A stretch of 64,000 bases of DNA. Source: Brugia malayi (Eukaryota; Nematoda; Chromadorea; Rhabditida; Onchocercidae). Below the pieces are notes generated by a model that was given only the letters and a program-made list of their open reading frames with translations, ran no database searches and was not told the DNA's origin. The translations under genes were made by a program, and so were the position numbers. This document shows positions 26,569 to 39,212 of the stretch, piece by piece (position 1 is the stretch's first letter; every line of letters begins with the position of its first letter). The stretch spans positions 7,164,649 to 7,228,648 of the forward strand of contig NW_025062477.1 in NCBI RefSeq assembly GCF_000002995.4. The letters are read 5' to 3'.

Positions 26569-29500
26569 TCAACTTTTTCCTATGGTCACATATTTGAAAC
26601 GAACCTGAACTGTGGGTGCTTGTGCGGTACGTCGCATTGATGGAGTCCGCCGCCACAACGTAGATTCCCTACTACTACGCTGCGTGTATTCGCCATCAGC
26701 AAGAACTTGTCGTGGAACCGACGAACCATGGAATTCAATTTCGAACTAAAAAGCTATTATTGACTTGAGTGATTTACACTGAGTGATTTACTATCACCAG
26801 AAAAAAACTACTGACCTTAGTTGCACAAACGAAGCAAGCAGTAACAAGTTTAGCAATTTCATTCATCAAATTCTTCGTCTCTTGTATCACTGAATCAACC
26901 TGCACAGAAAAAGTTATTCGTCTAGGGAAGTAACTTCAATTAAATATGTCTTACCAAGTATGATCAAATAATCTCAAAAGACAATCTAAACTACTAAAAT
27001 CAAAAGGCGAAAAAAAAAAAATAGACCAGATGGTTTAATCAGTGACTGTTTAATGATCCAATTATGTAACTAAATATTCAGGACCGTTAGAAAAAATGAT
27101 CGAAATCTAAATACTGTTGAAAGCAAATGCACTTTTATTATTGTGATAATTGGCTAACAGTAATAACATATATAAGTTACTTTGGAAAATGTTGCTGGTT
27201 TACCAACTGTTGGACTTTTTACAAGTACTTGCAGCTGCTGACAATGTATAGGTATCTTTTCCAGAATTGTTGAAAGATCGTTTTTCTCAGCACTTCCAGG
27301 TACCTGAAGTCATGAATTATAATATGCTGAAAGGATAATACAGTACTTATTAAAAACAATATTATCGAGATTATTATTAATATTATTACTATTACCATTA
27401 TTATTATTAATTACTATTTTACTACAACTTATTATTATTATTATTACTATCATTATCTATTATCATTGTTATTATTATTACGTTGATTTCCCTCCAAAAA
27501 TTAATAAAACCAAAACAATACCTCATAAGAAAATTCTCGGACCGTTTTATACATTTTGTTAGCTTGTTCTGCAAAAAATTCTGCCTGTGTGAAAAGGTCA
27601 TGTGTTGTTTTCAGTGGTCCGTCGCCTCGAGTGAAAAGATACATATTGTAAGCCATTGATGACATTGCTTTGGCACGCTTCACAATATCATTTTCCGCAT
27701 ATTCATCCCATTTTTCTGCTTCTGCATCAACTTCGGAAGTCAGGAGTTTCATCTCCAAGCCAACTTTCGCAATTTTTTGTTGATCCTGAAAGCGGTTGAA
27801 ATTTAGCATTGAAATCCTGAATACCATTGGGATATTCTTCTAATGAGCTGTATTTTTTATTCTCATTAATTAAGAATAGCTAAAATGATCGAAGCTATTA
27901 GGACAATGAAACTTCTGATGGTGGCTGCTCCAATTAGTATAACTTAATAAGCTATTTTATTTCTTATTTCTAGCTTACTCGATTCCAAGTTTACCATTAT
28001 AAATCGGCACTATTTAAATTCTTTTATGAAAAATATTGAATGGATTAACTGTGTTTTGCGTCATATGCGTCATATTCTATTCTCATATAGATCGATTGTT
28101 TGGAGCAACTTACTTCCACATCAAGCGTAATCGGCTTCGTTGGCTTTTGGGTCGTCCCATGTTTCTGAAAACGAATCAATCACCTGTAAAATGCGATCAA
28201 TCAATGCGAGCTGGTTGAAGCAACCATTTCTCGAACAATTTTCAGCTCAACTTTAACAGCAGCATTGGTCTTTCGGTTAGGCAAGAGCTTAGCCAACATT
28301 AAGGTTTACCTATCAACCAAAATAAAAACACTTCCTGTAGTATATACCTAATCAACAACTTATGAATCACCATATATTAACGATTCTTTTTATTAGACAA
28401 TATTTAGTAGGCTAGTGGTAGTTAGCTGTATGTATAGTAGCGGCCTGCCCAAAAATTGTAATAGTTTTAATTATTACAAATATGGAACGAACGCCATACA
28501 AAGGAGTGTTACTCAACTCTATAGTACCGAAGATAGTTGTCTGATTCAATTTTTTAGCTTTTCTGTTCAAACCCTAATAGATCAAACACAATACTTTTAT
28601 TCCAATATTTTTGATTATATATTTTAGTCATTTTTACATGCACCACATAAATCATAGCATACAGTAATTTAAGCGCAGAAAACACGACTATGAAAGGATT
28701 TGGGGAAATAGCTAAACTACACATAGCTAAAAGTTAGAACAGATTAAACGTCACCTTTCCGGATTGAGAAGTTCCAGATCACGTTATATAAAAGTTTCAG
28801 ATGCAGTAAGATCACAACTGTTGATCTCAGTTTTTGGATTCAATTTTTTTATCTCGTATTCAGTACCAGACGTTAACAATCATGTTTCGAGCATTCGAAC
28901 CAATAGTAATAAGTTTTTCAAAATTTTTGAAAATAAAGAATTCGAAGTCTGATACAGCTAACAATCATACCACCAAATAATCACAAAGCTCATGCAAATC
29001 ACTTCACAATACTTATCAATACCAGTATCTATCAGACCTTGATGATAAAACATTTACAGCTCTCATAAAATTCTGACGGGAGGGGAGGAGGGGGAGAGGA
29101 AAGAGAAGAGATGAAAATTTAATGATTAATGATTAAGTGATTCATAAAGGCAGCAATCTAATGATTAATGATTAAGTGACAACGAACTGTTAGATATGCG
29201 CACAAACAGATACTGCCTTTCTCCTTCTTAAAGAGGATTTATAACAGGATTAAATGTGCATACAACAATCCTTACGTGAAAGGAAAAAATTTTCAGTACT
29301 AGAATTGGATATTTAAAGGGAAAAGAACTTGTAAAATGAAATATTCCATAATCTTCATATAAATTTGAAATCTAAAATATCTAAAAAGTAAACAACTAAA
29401 TAATGGCAGAAATATAAACACTTAAACAGAAATGAGAAATCTGCAGATTTAAGTTTCAAAATCCGCAGATTTTTCATTCCTATTCAAATGCTTGGTCTAA

Positions 29501-32500
29501 TTTTAAATCTGTAAATTAAGAGAAGTTTAATGTTTTAAAATAATAAAATAGTGTAAAGTGAAATTAAAGAACAAGTGAAAGAGTAAGTGACAACCACAAT
29601 AAGCACCCGATGCAAATTTGATAAAAAACATAATCATAATCACTGATATGTTAACAAAATTTGATAAACATACAATTTTCACAACGATGCACAAAAAAGG
29701 TAAAAACTCATGCAGAACCAAAAGTTTGTTGACAAGACCATCACACACCAGAAAATAAAATCCAAAAATCCTGCAGACCAAATTTCACTTTTAAAATAAC
29801 TACAACTATAACTTTTTTAAAGCCACTTAATAGTACTTTATTCTATGTTCAGGAAGAGGTGGAGGTAGTGGATCACGAATATGCACCTCACTCACTTCAT
29901 CCTGTAAAGCATCTAGCATGTACTGATAATTAGCACCCACGATAAAAGACTTGTTTGTGTTTGATACTGAAATACTCGACGAACAACTAGTGTTTTCAAA
30001 GAGTTGACAGAATTGTTCTGGTGGTTCTGTAGCACCCTTCAAATGTCTGATAAGCACTAAACCATCAGAGTAAAGTTGGCCTTCTAATTGTGGATGAGAG
30101 GATGTTACACATTTTGGAAAGGAAAGATTAGATGAACGGTCGGAAGATGGTGATGAAGTGGCAGACAAAAATGGTATACAGTCATTTCGATGGCTACCTA
30201 TAGTCGACTGACTTACCCCTGGCCTAGGCAGCGACATATAAGCTTGTTTCTCCGCTGCTAAACGACCGCTTGCTGCTGCATCTGTTTCTTTGGCTAATCT
30301 CGACAAATCATTAACACACTGTGCCCATGTGTCACAAAAAACTTCCACATTCTCTCGTGCTATACGTGATGATGGATGTATACACAACGTGCGACCAGCC
30401 AACAATGTCTTCAAATCATAATTATTTAAACGATTGAATCCTTCGAGATATTTTGCATTTGCGAAGAAATGCATCCCAACTGAAGTATAAAATAATTCTA
30501 ATTTTTAAAATAGTATTGTGGAAATAGATTAAAACGAACCAGCGGAGCAAGAGATCGTAAGTTCCGTTCTGCGTGGCCTGTAGCAACATGTAAACCATCC
30601 GTTAACGATACATGATGTAACAGTCGACACACCCAAATTAAAATTCATTATGCAAGCTTCTCAGGCAACACAATTATGTAAATCTAATTTATTTATAGAA
30701 AGAAACTAAAACAGTCTAAGACCAGTGCGTCGAGATGTTATAGCCTAACAGATACTTATGTTAAATAAATTTCGTAGCTATGATCATTTTAGAGCGACGA
30801 TTTAATAATCAGAATAAGTGACTTCCTAGTCAAAAGACAAATGAGATAAACATGAAAGTTACTTCCTGTATATGTTCTGAATGCTCTCGAAATTCTTCAA
30901 AAAATTTTTCAACACCATCAATATCACCCGACACAGAACATGCTTTTATGGATGACAAAATTACTTGGTCTTCATTGGTACGTAATACTTCCGACATCTA
31001 AAAAACAATAAAGGAAATAATATATATAATATTATGTATGACAATAAAATTAATGAAAATTTGAACTAAAAATACTTGCTTGTTCCATTGCCACAATTTG
31101 CAGCTGTTTCTTCAGGTCCTTCAGTCTTCGAGTAAGCCTCTCAACACTTACTTCGATACTTTCATTCCTTAGAGGTTCATCAGCAACCTAATTTGATCAT
31201 ATTAAAATAATGCTTAAAGCACTTAAAAACATTTAGGAAAATGATAAATACTGAAGTACTAAAAAAGACTAGAAAACAACATAAGACCGTATGTAACCAT
31301 ATTTTCTTTATTCGCATGAAGCCAATTCATATAACATAATTGGTTAAAATGTTAATGGTATATACGGTATATACGATTATCTGCCAAAAAATTTGAGATT
31401 GAGATCCTTAAACGAACTATTTGACAAACCATTTGACAATGAAAATAACTTACATCAGGCTGTATAAGATTTGTCAATTCAAAACGACATTCTTCCAAGA
31501 AATCCAAAATCTGCTCCCGATGATGATGCGGTGTATAGGCTGAGTCGGTAAAATCCTGAGTCATTTCACATAAAGAATCCAGAGCGCTTATTAATCGTTC
31601 CCTTGTACCAGTTCCAATATTACATGTCATTCTTACCATTTCCAACATTTCCTAAAAAGAAGAACAGAAAACTTTTATCACCTTCAAAATATGATGACTG
31701 AAATCAAAGCGTTTGTGAATAAAATATTAACATTTACAAAGAAAATCATTAACTTCGGAAATATATAATCGACTGTTATAGCTAAAAAACAGTAAATACC
31801 ATTAACCGCCTAATAGCTGCATTGGCAGTTAGTTGCATTCCAATATCTAAAACTTCTTCACTAGAGGGTGATGTAAAATGTGATGCATCAAAGTGCAATA
31901 CACCATCAGAAACGCAAAGTGCGATCAACTGAAGGGCCAAACGCATCTGAAAATAACTTATACAAACATTCGTTATTATATCCACACCACGTACATTAAA
32001 ATATTCCTAAAGCTTTACCAATAATCACAGCATTTCGGACTTAAATTTTTTTTTTTTTTGTTTTAATACCATGAAAATTAGACATTTCAAAAAAGAACCT
32101 GCTGAAAAACTCCATTTCGACACTGCCGTGCACTATCGCTATCTGGATGTCTTAAAAGCGTTTTATTTGAAGTTAACAGCAGCATCGTCAACCGTTCCAG
32201 CATCGTACGAGCTACAACCATTTGTCCACGCCGTTTCTCACTTTTTAAATCATTCTGCCGATCACCTGAGCGATGAGCCAAATCAACCATATCACCACCA
32301 AATTCGGTAAAAATTTTTACAAAATCTGTGAAATTAGTTGTATTTTCTAATTTCACCAGTGAATATGCTATCTGTAATAAATCAAACATAAAAAAAAAAA
32401 AAAAAATAGAACTGCATCTCTCACTAATATTTCGCAATTTCAAGATAAGAAAGCTTGGAATTTTGCTTCTCCAAAATCTTTGAAAAGATATCGAATTTCT

Positions 32501-33929
32501 ACAAAAATAATGTTAGAGTGATATTTCGGAAAAATCTAATATTGGACATGAAAATTAAAGTCTAAGTTTCCACCTTATCTTCAGATCTAAGAATATGTTT
32601 GACAAGAACACGATCTGCTAACAAAAGAACTCGTGTTACAGAAGTTAGGAGCTGTCGTGCAGCTCGCACAAGAACAGATTTATCAATAGCAATACCCGAA
32701 TCATCCGTTAAACAACCATTTAAATTTGCTATTGAAGCTCCTGCAAGCTGATCATAAATTCAGTATGCAACCATGTTCCAATAAATTTTAAAGTTATTCT
32801 GCTTATCGTTAAATGCTTTTAAAATAAAATGAAAGATTCCATTATTGTGCAATATTTCTAAATGCCATCTAAGCAATAGGTATATTAAAAAAGAAATCTA
32901 CCAGTGAAAAATTCAAGACAAACACTAACTGTTAGCTAGGCAAAAAGTTCTTTAAATTGCTACCTGCGAGTCGGGCTTCGTGACATGCATCATACATTTC
33001 CGGTTGTACATCTGGATTTTCATCGGCAATCGTTTCGCCGACCACTACAAAACGTTCAATAGCTGCTTCTACTGCTGATCCTATCTAAAAAACATAAAAT
33101 TATCTTCTGAAATAAAAAAATTATACAAAAATCACTGTATCGAATTAAAAATGTAGACAAACTGAAAGGGGTATTGATGAGCTATGAGCTATTTAATCCC
33201 TGGATTCAAATTTTTCATTGAAACAGTCTCTCATATATTGTCAACAGGACTTCATTTTGGAATCACAGTATAGGGCTAAAGAAATCATCTACTTTCAGAG
33301 CTGAGCGAACAGCTTTCTCGGATCGTTTTTTACCACTTGACAAATAACCCTCCTTGAAATTCACGAGCGTTGTTATCTGAAAAAAACACCCCTTTAGCAA
33401 TTTCGAAAAGGAGAAAACAAACAGCTGTCTACATGATAATTTTAGATTGTATTTTACAATGAATACATGCTGGAATGGAAAAGATCAAAGTACTAACAGG
33501 CTTGGAGAATGTTCAAATCACTTACAATTTTGGTCATTAATGTATTATGTTAGCTTCTTTAAGGAAGGATTACCTATAGAAAATAAGACTTAAATACTCT
33601 TTGCTTCTGCAATTTACTATTAACTAGCAATTATCATTTTTTGAATTTAAGTATTGCAGCAATGAAGTAATACATTTACCTTAACCGAAATTCATAAACT
33701 ATCCTAATTAGGATGGTGTAATAATTTAAGGAAATCCTTCAGAACCCGTGAATCAGTTGATAGAAATAGCAGCCGTTCTGTTAAGTAGATAATATTATAG
33801 TAAATGAACTTGTACCTGAGTAACAAGCGGGACAAGAGTCTGCTCTATTGATTTCGTTTTGATTTCAAGGCTATGTGGATCGAAAGCACATGATGTATTT
33901 ACTGCACCATTTACCAGCGTACTATTCAT
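26569..33929 (-). CDS. ctn-1: alpha-catulin (vinculin/alpha-catenin family)
   Basis: Cytoplasmic scaffold related to alpha-catenin and vinculin; in C. elegans CTN-1 acts with the dystrophin/dystrobrevin complex and localises the SLO-1 BK channel in muscle. Sixteen exons give 776 residues: 33816-33929, 33293-33376, 32964-33084, 32574-32740, 32099-32371, 31800-31946, 31454-31651, 31080-31187, 30863-30997, 30540-30632, 30217-30408, 28114-28164, 27522-27785, 27181-27303, 26816-26899, 26569-26745. Family-diagnostic blocks include LEIKTKSIEQTLVPLVTQ near the start, HRSGDRQNDLKSEKR, TQDFTDSAYTPH, LCIHPSSRIARENVEVFC and MAYNMYLFTRGDGPLKT near the C-terminus, all aligning with human CTNNAL1 (about 734 residues). 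Exon 31080-31187 ends at a GC donor (GCAAGT), and exon 30540-30632 has no AG acceptor. The last exon is read to the first stop; a further splice at CAG/GTTCG cannot be excluded. Confidence 0.95.
27360..27480. repeat. low-complexity ATT/TTA tract
   Basis: About 120 bases of imperfect ATT/TTA trinucleotide repeats lie in the catulin intron between the exons at 27303 and 27522. They look like an ordinary degenerate microsatellite. Confidence 0.8.
29120..29179. repeat. 21-bp direct repeat in catulin intron
   Basis: TAATGATTAATGATTAAGTG plus A occurs at 29120-29140 and again at 29159-29179, separated by 18 bases, just beyond a G-rich purine tract. No function is apparent. Confidence 0.7.
29827..30408 (-). 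other. alternative long terminal exon of ctn-1
   Basis: The exon ending at 30217 has a good GTAAGT donor, yet its frame continues open for about 130 further codons to a TAA at 29827. The extension is serine-rich and ends PLPPPLPEHRIKYY. Its codon content looks coding, and AATAAA overlaps the final codons, so a transcript could be cleaved just beyond the stop. This would give a shorter catulin lacking the conserved C-terminal third and carrying a private tail. Use of this end is inferred from the open frame only. Confidence 0.5.
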
Positions 33930-36900
33930 GGTTCTTGACTTTGTTCACAAACGCACCAGCTTCCAACGCCACTTTGAACGTTACATATGTCACCTAGCTA
34001 AGGCTTACTAGATGCATACATATACAACAGTCAAACCTTGCTACTGAAAGTAATGAATAATATTAGACTCACAGGAAAAATCACACGAGAAACTCTCCTA
34101 CGATTTTTCTGTGATTCTCCTCTCTGCTCTAGTTTTGGATAAAAAAATCCAAAGTCATAAGTTACAAATCGAAAGTAACAAATGAATGTCATACTAAACG
34201 GAGTCAAGATAGACATTTTCCAGTTTTGAATAAGAAAACCCACAAGTAATATACTGCTGATTACACCAGAGAAAAATTGAGCATTGAACTGACCACAATT
34301 AGAGAAGAATTAAACATCAAATTACAATGTAACTGATAATCCATATTAATTCCCCCTCTCCCCTCCATTTGGGACATAATTCATTCAGTTATATAATAAC
34401 TTTGCTTTCGTACACAACAAAAAATAAATGAACAAATAAGGAAATAAATGGATTGCATAGAACAGTCTCTCGGGATGATATGAAAGGTGACCCCGAGATG
34501 ACCCCAAGGTATCACAAATATCAACAGTTGTTCAGCACCATTTACTGGATGAGAATAAAAGGGAGGGAAGCTATGTCTATCTATCTTCTTCGTTCTTTCC
34601 GCTTCCTTTTTTTCTTTTCAGCTCTCTCATCCAATAATTCGTTTCTCAGATGGAACTAACACACCTTTCTTTCTCTTACAAATCGAAAAAATTCGACGAA
34701 TTCTCTAAGGTTTCTTCTGGTCACTCAGCTATTGTGACCTTCCAATGACCGATAACTTGTAATCTTATTGGTCACAGCTATACTTTGTATTTGAACAATA
34801 GATGTTGCGTAGAGTGGACTCACTAAAAAACATTAGTATGTATCGTAAGGGTATGACCTTTCACCGCAGTTATGCTCCTCTGAACTGCTGTAAGATTAAA
34901 GTCCTCTGAAAATGTCCTATCCAGTGTACTATTAAAGGGAGATAAAATTCTATTCAGGAGCAGCCATCTCTCAATCTCATAAACGACATCTCTTCTACAA
35001 GTAATTTAAGTGACAGTTATATATTTCTGTCATTTGTTAATACTTTTTTAAATACCCACACAGACCGATTTATTCCAACGTTTACTTTTGAAATTACTGC
35101 ACATTTTACGGCATATAACTTTTTTTTTCTCATCCTTATTAGTCAGCCATGATAATCACTACTTACAAATATCTGAACAATGTTTCATAAGATGCGGTCT
35201 TATCGTTTGTTCTTCTTTGAATTCATTAAGAGAAGAGTGTAGGAATTTCACGGAAGCAAAATGAAATATTCCTAAATTAATTGACCAAAAAACTATTATC
35301 ATTTTATCTGGACAAATCCTATCTAATATTCATGGGACATAATAATAAGCGATGGGAAAGTGGTAAAATGCTAAGGTACTGTACTGCTAGCAAGTAAGAA
35401 CTGAATATGGTTTAAAATTCTTCTACCAAACAAATCAGTTACAAATGAAATAATTTAAAGAAGTAATCGGCTTGGATGGGATCAGTAACTCATTCGAGAT
35501 AAGATACTTTTTCTTCAGCTAATCAGTGCACATTTCAGGAATAATCCTGGTAAATAATGATCTTCTCGGTCTTCTCAGTTAACAGTATGATCGCCGATTT
35601 CTCCATTCAGTAATTCTTGAATTGACTTTCAATACAAATTTAGAAACGTTTGGTAGAATATATCTGTCATATTCTATTAAAATATTAGAGAAAATAAGTG
35701 TTTTAAAACAAGTATTTTTTTATAGAGAGAAATCGATGGAATGTTTACAACAATGTTTAGTTTTGTTTTTGCTGAAGAGAATATATGAAAGGAAGTGCAC
35801 ATAAAAGTTCGTCATCAACAATATATTAGAACATTTTAGGAAAAAAGTAGAAACAGATGGAATTATTTCGAAGGTGATACGATTTAGTATGGCGAATATC
35901 ATTTGAAATTATGCAAGCTAAAATAGTAGAGATAAAAACAAGTGGAATGAAAGCAAATGATCCCACAAACATTCAGTCATCGACTAGAATGATAATTCAA
36001 TTCGAAGCATTAACAATCGAAGTGATAGTAGCAACCATTTGCTTTATCATTAATGCTTTCACTGTTAACATCATTAGTGGAAGGAGTACTAATAGTTGTA
36101 GTAAACAAAGCAGATGATGAATTTGTGTCCTCGCCTTCCGGTCGAGTTAATTACTATAAGAACGAATTAATTTATATATATATATATATATTAAAAACAA
36201 TAGAATTAATAACGTTAATCTGAAATTGATGTAATGGGTGGTATCAATTACATTGATGGTATGGAATTGTGTCTGTGACAATCTTTTTTTTTCATCCAAA
36301 CCAAGCTTTTCACCTCCTCTAAATTACAAGTGACAATTGGGAAAGGACTTGAAACTAACGATAAAAAGAATAAAATGAGATTAATTTCCCAGCATATAAT
36401 TTGTTGAATCCTTCCTAATTCTTTTCTTCCATATTCTTTAAATCTTTTCGTTCATCTGAACAGTTGCGTTTTACTTCTATTGCTCGAAAATTGCAACCAT
36501 TGTTATCTATTATCTTGCACTTTTTACCTAAATATTATCAAACAAAGGCCTGGTGACTCGATCGTCAGCAAATGTTATTCTGTATTTTTATTTACAGCAA
36601 TATCGCAATTCGAGATGGAAATTATAGCCACCAATTAATCACAGAAACTTTTAAATGTAAAAATGTATGGTTGTAATTATAAGCTATAACTGAAAAAATA
36701 TTCTCACAATTCGGAATTTTTTTGATGATATACTTTAATCTGAAAGCAATTTAATTTCGATTATTTTCTTTTAGAACAAAAATAGACCGAATTGGATGGT
36801 TGATGCATAGAACGAACATTTTAAAGCTAAATAATATCATATTTAAGGTTTAGACATAGTTGAATTATGAGGACATTTTCATTTATCTGAAGAAGTCAGA

Positions 36901-38310
36901 AATCAGAATGCTTAAGATAAATGATATCTTTATACGACTCCTATTTCAGTCATTTTCAAATCTGATCTATTATTCTGTTTTTCATTCCTATCTTTAACTG
37001 AAATGAAAGAAAAAAAAAGACGTACACTGAATCACAAAGCAGACTGATTAACAAATGATAATTTTCTTCTTGAATCGATAATTTGCAAATTGGTTACATC
37101 ATAAGGTTCGTTGCATTAATAAGTTAAAACTAATAGATGGTAAACGGGAAAGAATTATTAAATATAAAAAATAAAATTTTAAAAAATGAAGTGAAATATT
37201 CTATCATGCTTTTCGTCTTCAATTCCATGATGCAATAAAGTCTCAAATTCTATTTTATGCAGTTCTTGTATATATAAAACATAATGAAGGGGGAGTGTTA
37301 CTGACCGATTTTGATCGAGCTTTTATTTCTGTTCTGGCATAATCAGACAAATTTTATATCATTTCATAAAATAAATCAATAAAGTTCAGCAAAATATATA
37401 TATTAATAAAAAGTTACTATCTGCCCTTTTAAAATTAATTCTAGAAAATGTTTATGAAATGAAACAAAGTAACTTCAAACAAAAAATTCAGAAAGTTGAC
37501 TCTTCTAAGAGAAAAAGTATTCATTGTTAAAGATTGATTGCTTTTGTCACTATCGCAAACGGTTGATCGTCTCACATACCCGTTTCGTGAATAGAGAAAA
37601 AATTTTGAAGTGATATTTTTTGATCATTTAATTTGATTTTTGATTTGAAGTTCTGAAAATTACCCCATGAAAAATTGGCCCTTATGTCTTTGAAAAATTA
37701 CTTCTTGAAAACTTGAAAAGTAAATTTTTGTAATTTTGTTTAGAACATACCTACTAGGAGTGACGGATGTAGCTAAAATTTTCATGCACATCGAAACTGA
37801 ACCTTAGATAATAACTTAATTCATTGGCAGTCATAACTTTTTGCTAATTTGTTTCTCCGAGATTTTGCGACAGTTCTAATTTCTATGGAAATTTCAAAAA
37901 TTTAAACTAAAAGTTATTGGGAATAATAAAAACAATATCTTTTGTTCATAATCTTAAATTATGGTAACCAGTAGATCGAATGCTGGAACTTGTTATCTTG
38001 TTGAACAGATATGAGGAGATAACGGAAGTTAAACATATTAGCATTCCTTCATTTTGTTAGTATGGAATGCATGACTTTTGACCTTAAATCACCATACAGA
38101 ATTTTACACTGGAATTTCTGACTTCGGATCGAAATTGAGCTACTGTCAACATGCTTTTCTATTTTGAAACCCAACAGTAATTGTTTATCTCATCCTACCT
38201 AATTAATCATTTCTTGTAAAAAATGTGCGCATTGTTTATGTGTTTTGTTTATTCATAAACTCATCAATAAGGTTACTTGCATTATTATGAAGACTTAAAA
38301 TTAGTCATCT
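33930..38310. other. 4.4-kb region between catulin and a doubtful ORF
   Basis: I found no gene that can be assembled with confidence. Two minus-strand segments look exon-like (37581-37656 after TTTTCAG and ending at GTATGT; 36010-36149 open to TAA) but cannot be joined into a supported model. A TA dinucleotide run lies at 36173-36191. The first few hundred bases upstream of 33929 should hold the ctn-1 promoter. Confidence 0.4.
36173..36191. repeat. (TA)n microsatellite
   Basis: An uninterrupted run of about nine TA dinucleotides in non-coding sequence. Confidence 0.85.
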
Positions 38311-38607
38311 TTAAAAGGAAGCTATTAAAATGGTACTAAAGCAAAATGGTATTTTAGAGCACCAGCTATGCATATGCATATCATACGTTTTGCAAACAAT
38401 GATTAGTTTAAATGTAAACAAAGAATTTCGGTTATAAATTAACAAAAACACAAATCCAGCTGCTGACGGCATTCTTTCAGCTTTGAACTGAATTTGTTTA
38501 TAAGCGTATATTCCATGTAAATACCGAAATACAGTAGGATAATTACTATTATTGAAATAACGTCCAAAAATAAATAAAGCCTTCGTTGAAGTCGACTGCA
38601 CGTCCAT
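38311..38607 (-). CDS. doubtful small ORF, 98 residues
   Basis: An open frame starts with ATG one base after a good acceptor (AACTTTTAG), as a trans-spliced first exon would, and runs 98 codons. The first 20 residues (MDVQSTSTKALFIFGRYFNN) and a stretch near KAERMPSAAG have coding-like codons; the rest is hydrophobic and AT-driven. A 45-base intron (GTATTTCGG to AATTCAG) could be removed in frame. I do not recognise the product. It lies about 600 bases downstream of the three-TM protein gene on the same strand. It may be spurious. Confidence 0.2.
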   Translation of the reverse strand: MDVQSTSTKALFIFGRYFNNSNYPTVFRYLHGIYAYKQIQFKAERMPSAAGFVFLLIYNRNSLFTFKLIIVCKTYDMHMHSWCSKIPFCFSTILIASF

Positions 38608-39212
38608 TCTAAAAGTTTCAGAGCTCTCGTTGAAGAATTTTAATGAGCAGTTTTTTTAAATACTGAATCATTTCTGCGCTCGCAGAATTATTTTCTTTCA
38701 TTCTATGCCTGGTTAAAATAATTCAAAGATTGTGAACGGTTGAACTAGTTGAGATCAACTGAATTAATTTAGTAAACGTGAGAATATGAAACAAAGTTCT
38801 TACTCAAAAGAGATTGCAATGAAAATACAAATTTGATTAAGATCATCTAAAAGTAAATTTCTCCGAATCACTTGCATTTTTGGTTTATCATCATCATTTT
38901 TATAAGTGAAATGAAATTTACAAGAAAAATTCCTTATAATTAATGTCCTCTTTCTTCACAAGGATTTACGAATTGGAAGAATGAAGAATTCAAAACCTTA
39001 CAGATCAATAAAGCCAAAAATTTACATTTCAAAAAAAGACTTTCGAAATTTTAATTTAATGATGATATATATATATGGTATCAAAGTAATTAAACTGAGA
39101 TTGACTAATGTCCTTACACAGTTATATGATATGTCACGCTATATATGCAGAGAGAAGAATGAATAGAAGAAATACTTATTGAAAAATGAAATGATATTAA
39201 TCCTAAGAAAAA

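Noticed and set aside
30409..30474. Upstream extension of catulin exon 11 starting MHFFANAK
   Set aside because: The acceptor at 30409 gives the exact family length between HAER and HPSS in phase 0; the extension would add about 22 residues and needs the wrong phase.
32071..32310. Plus-strand 79-codon ORF
   Set aside because: It is the antisense shadow of a well-supported catulin exon (32099-32371).
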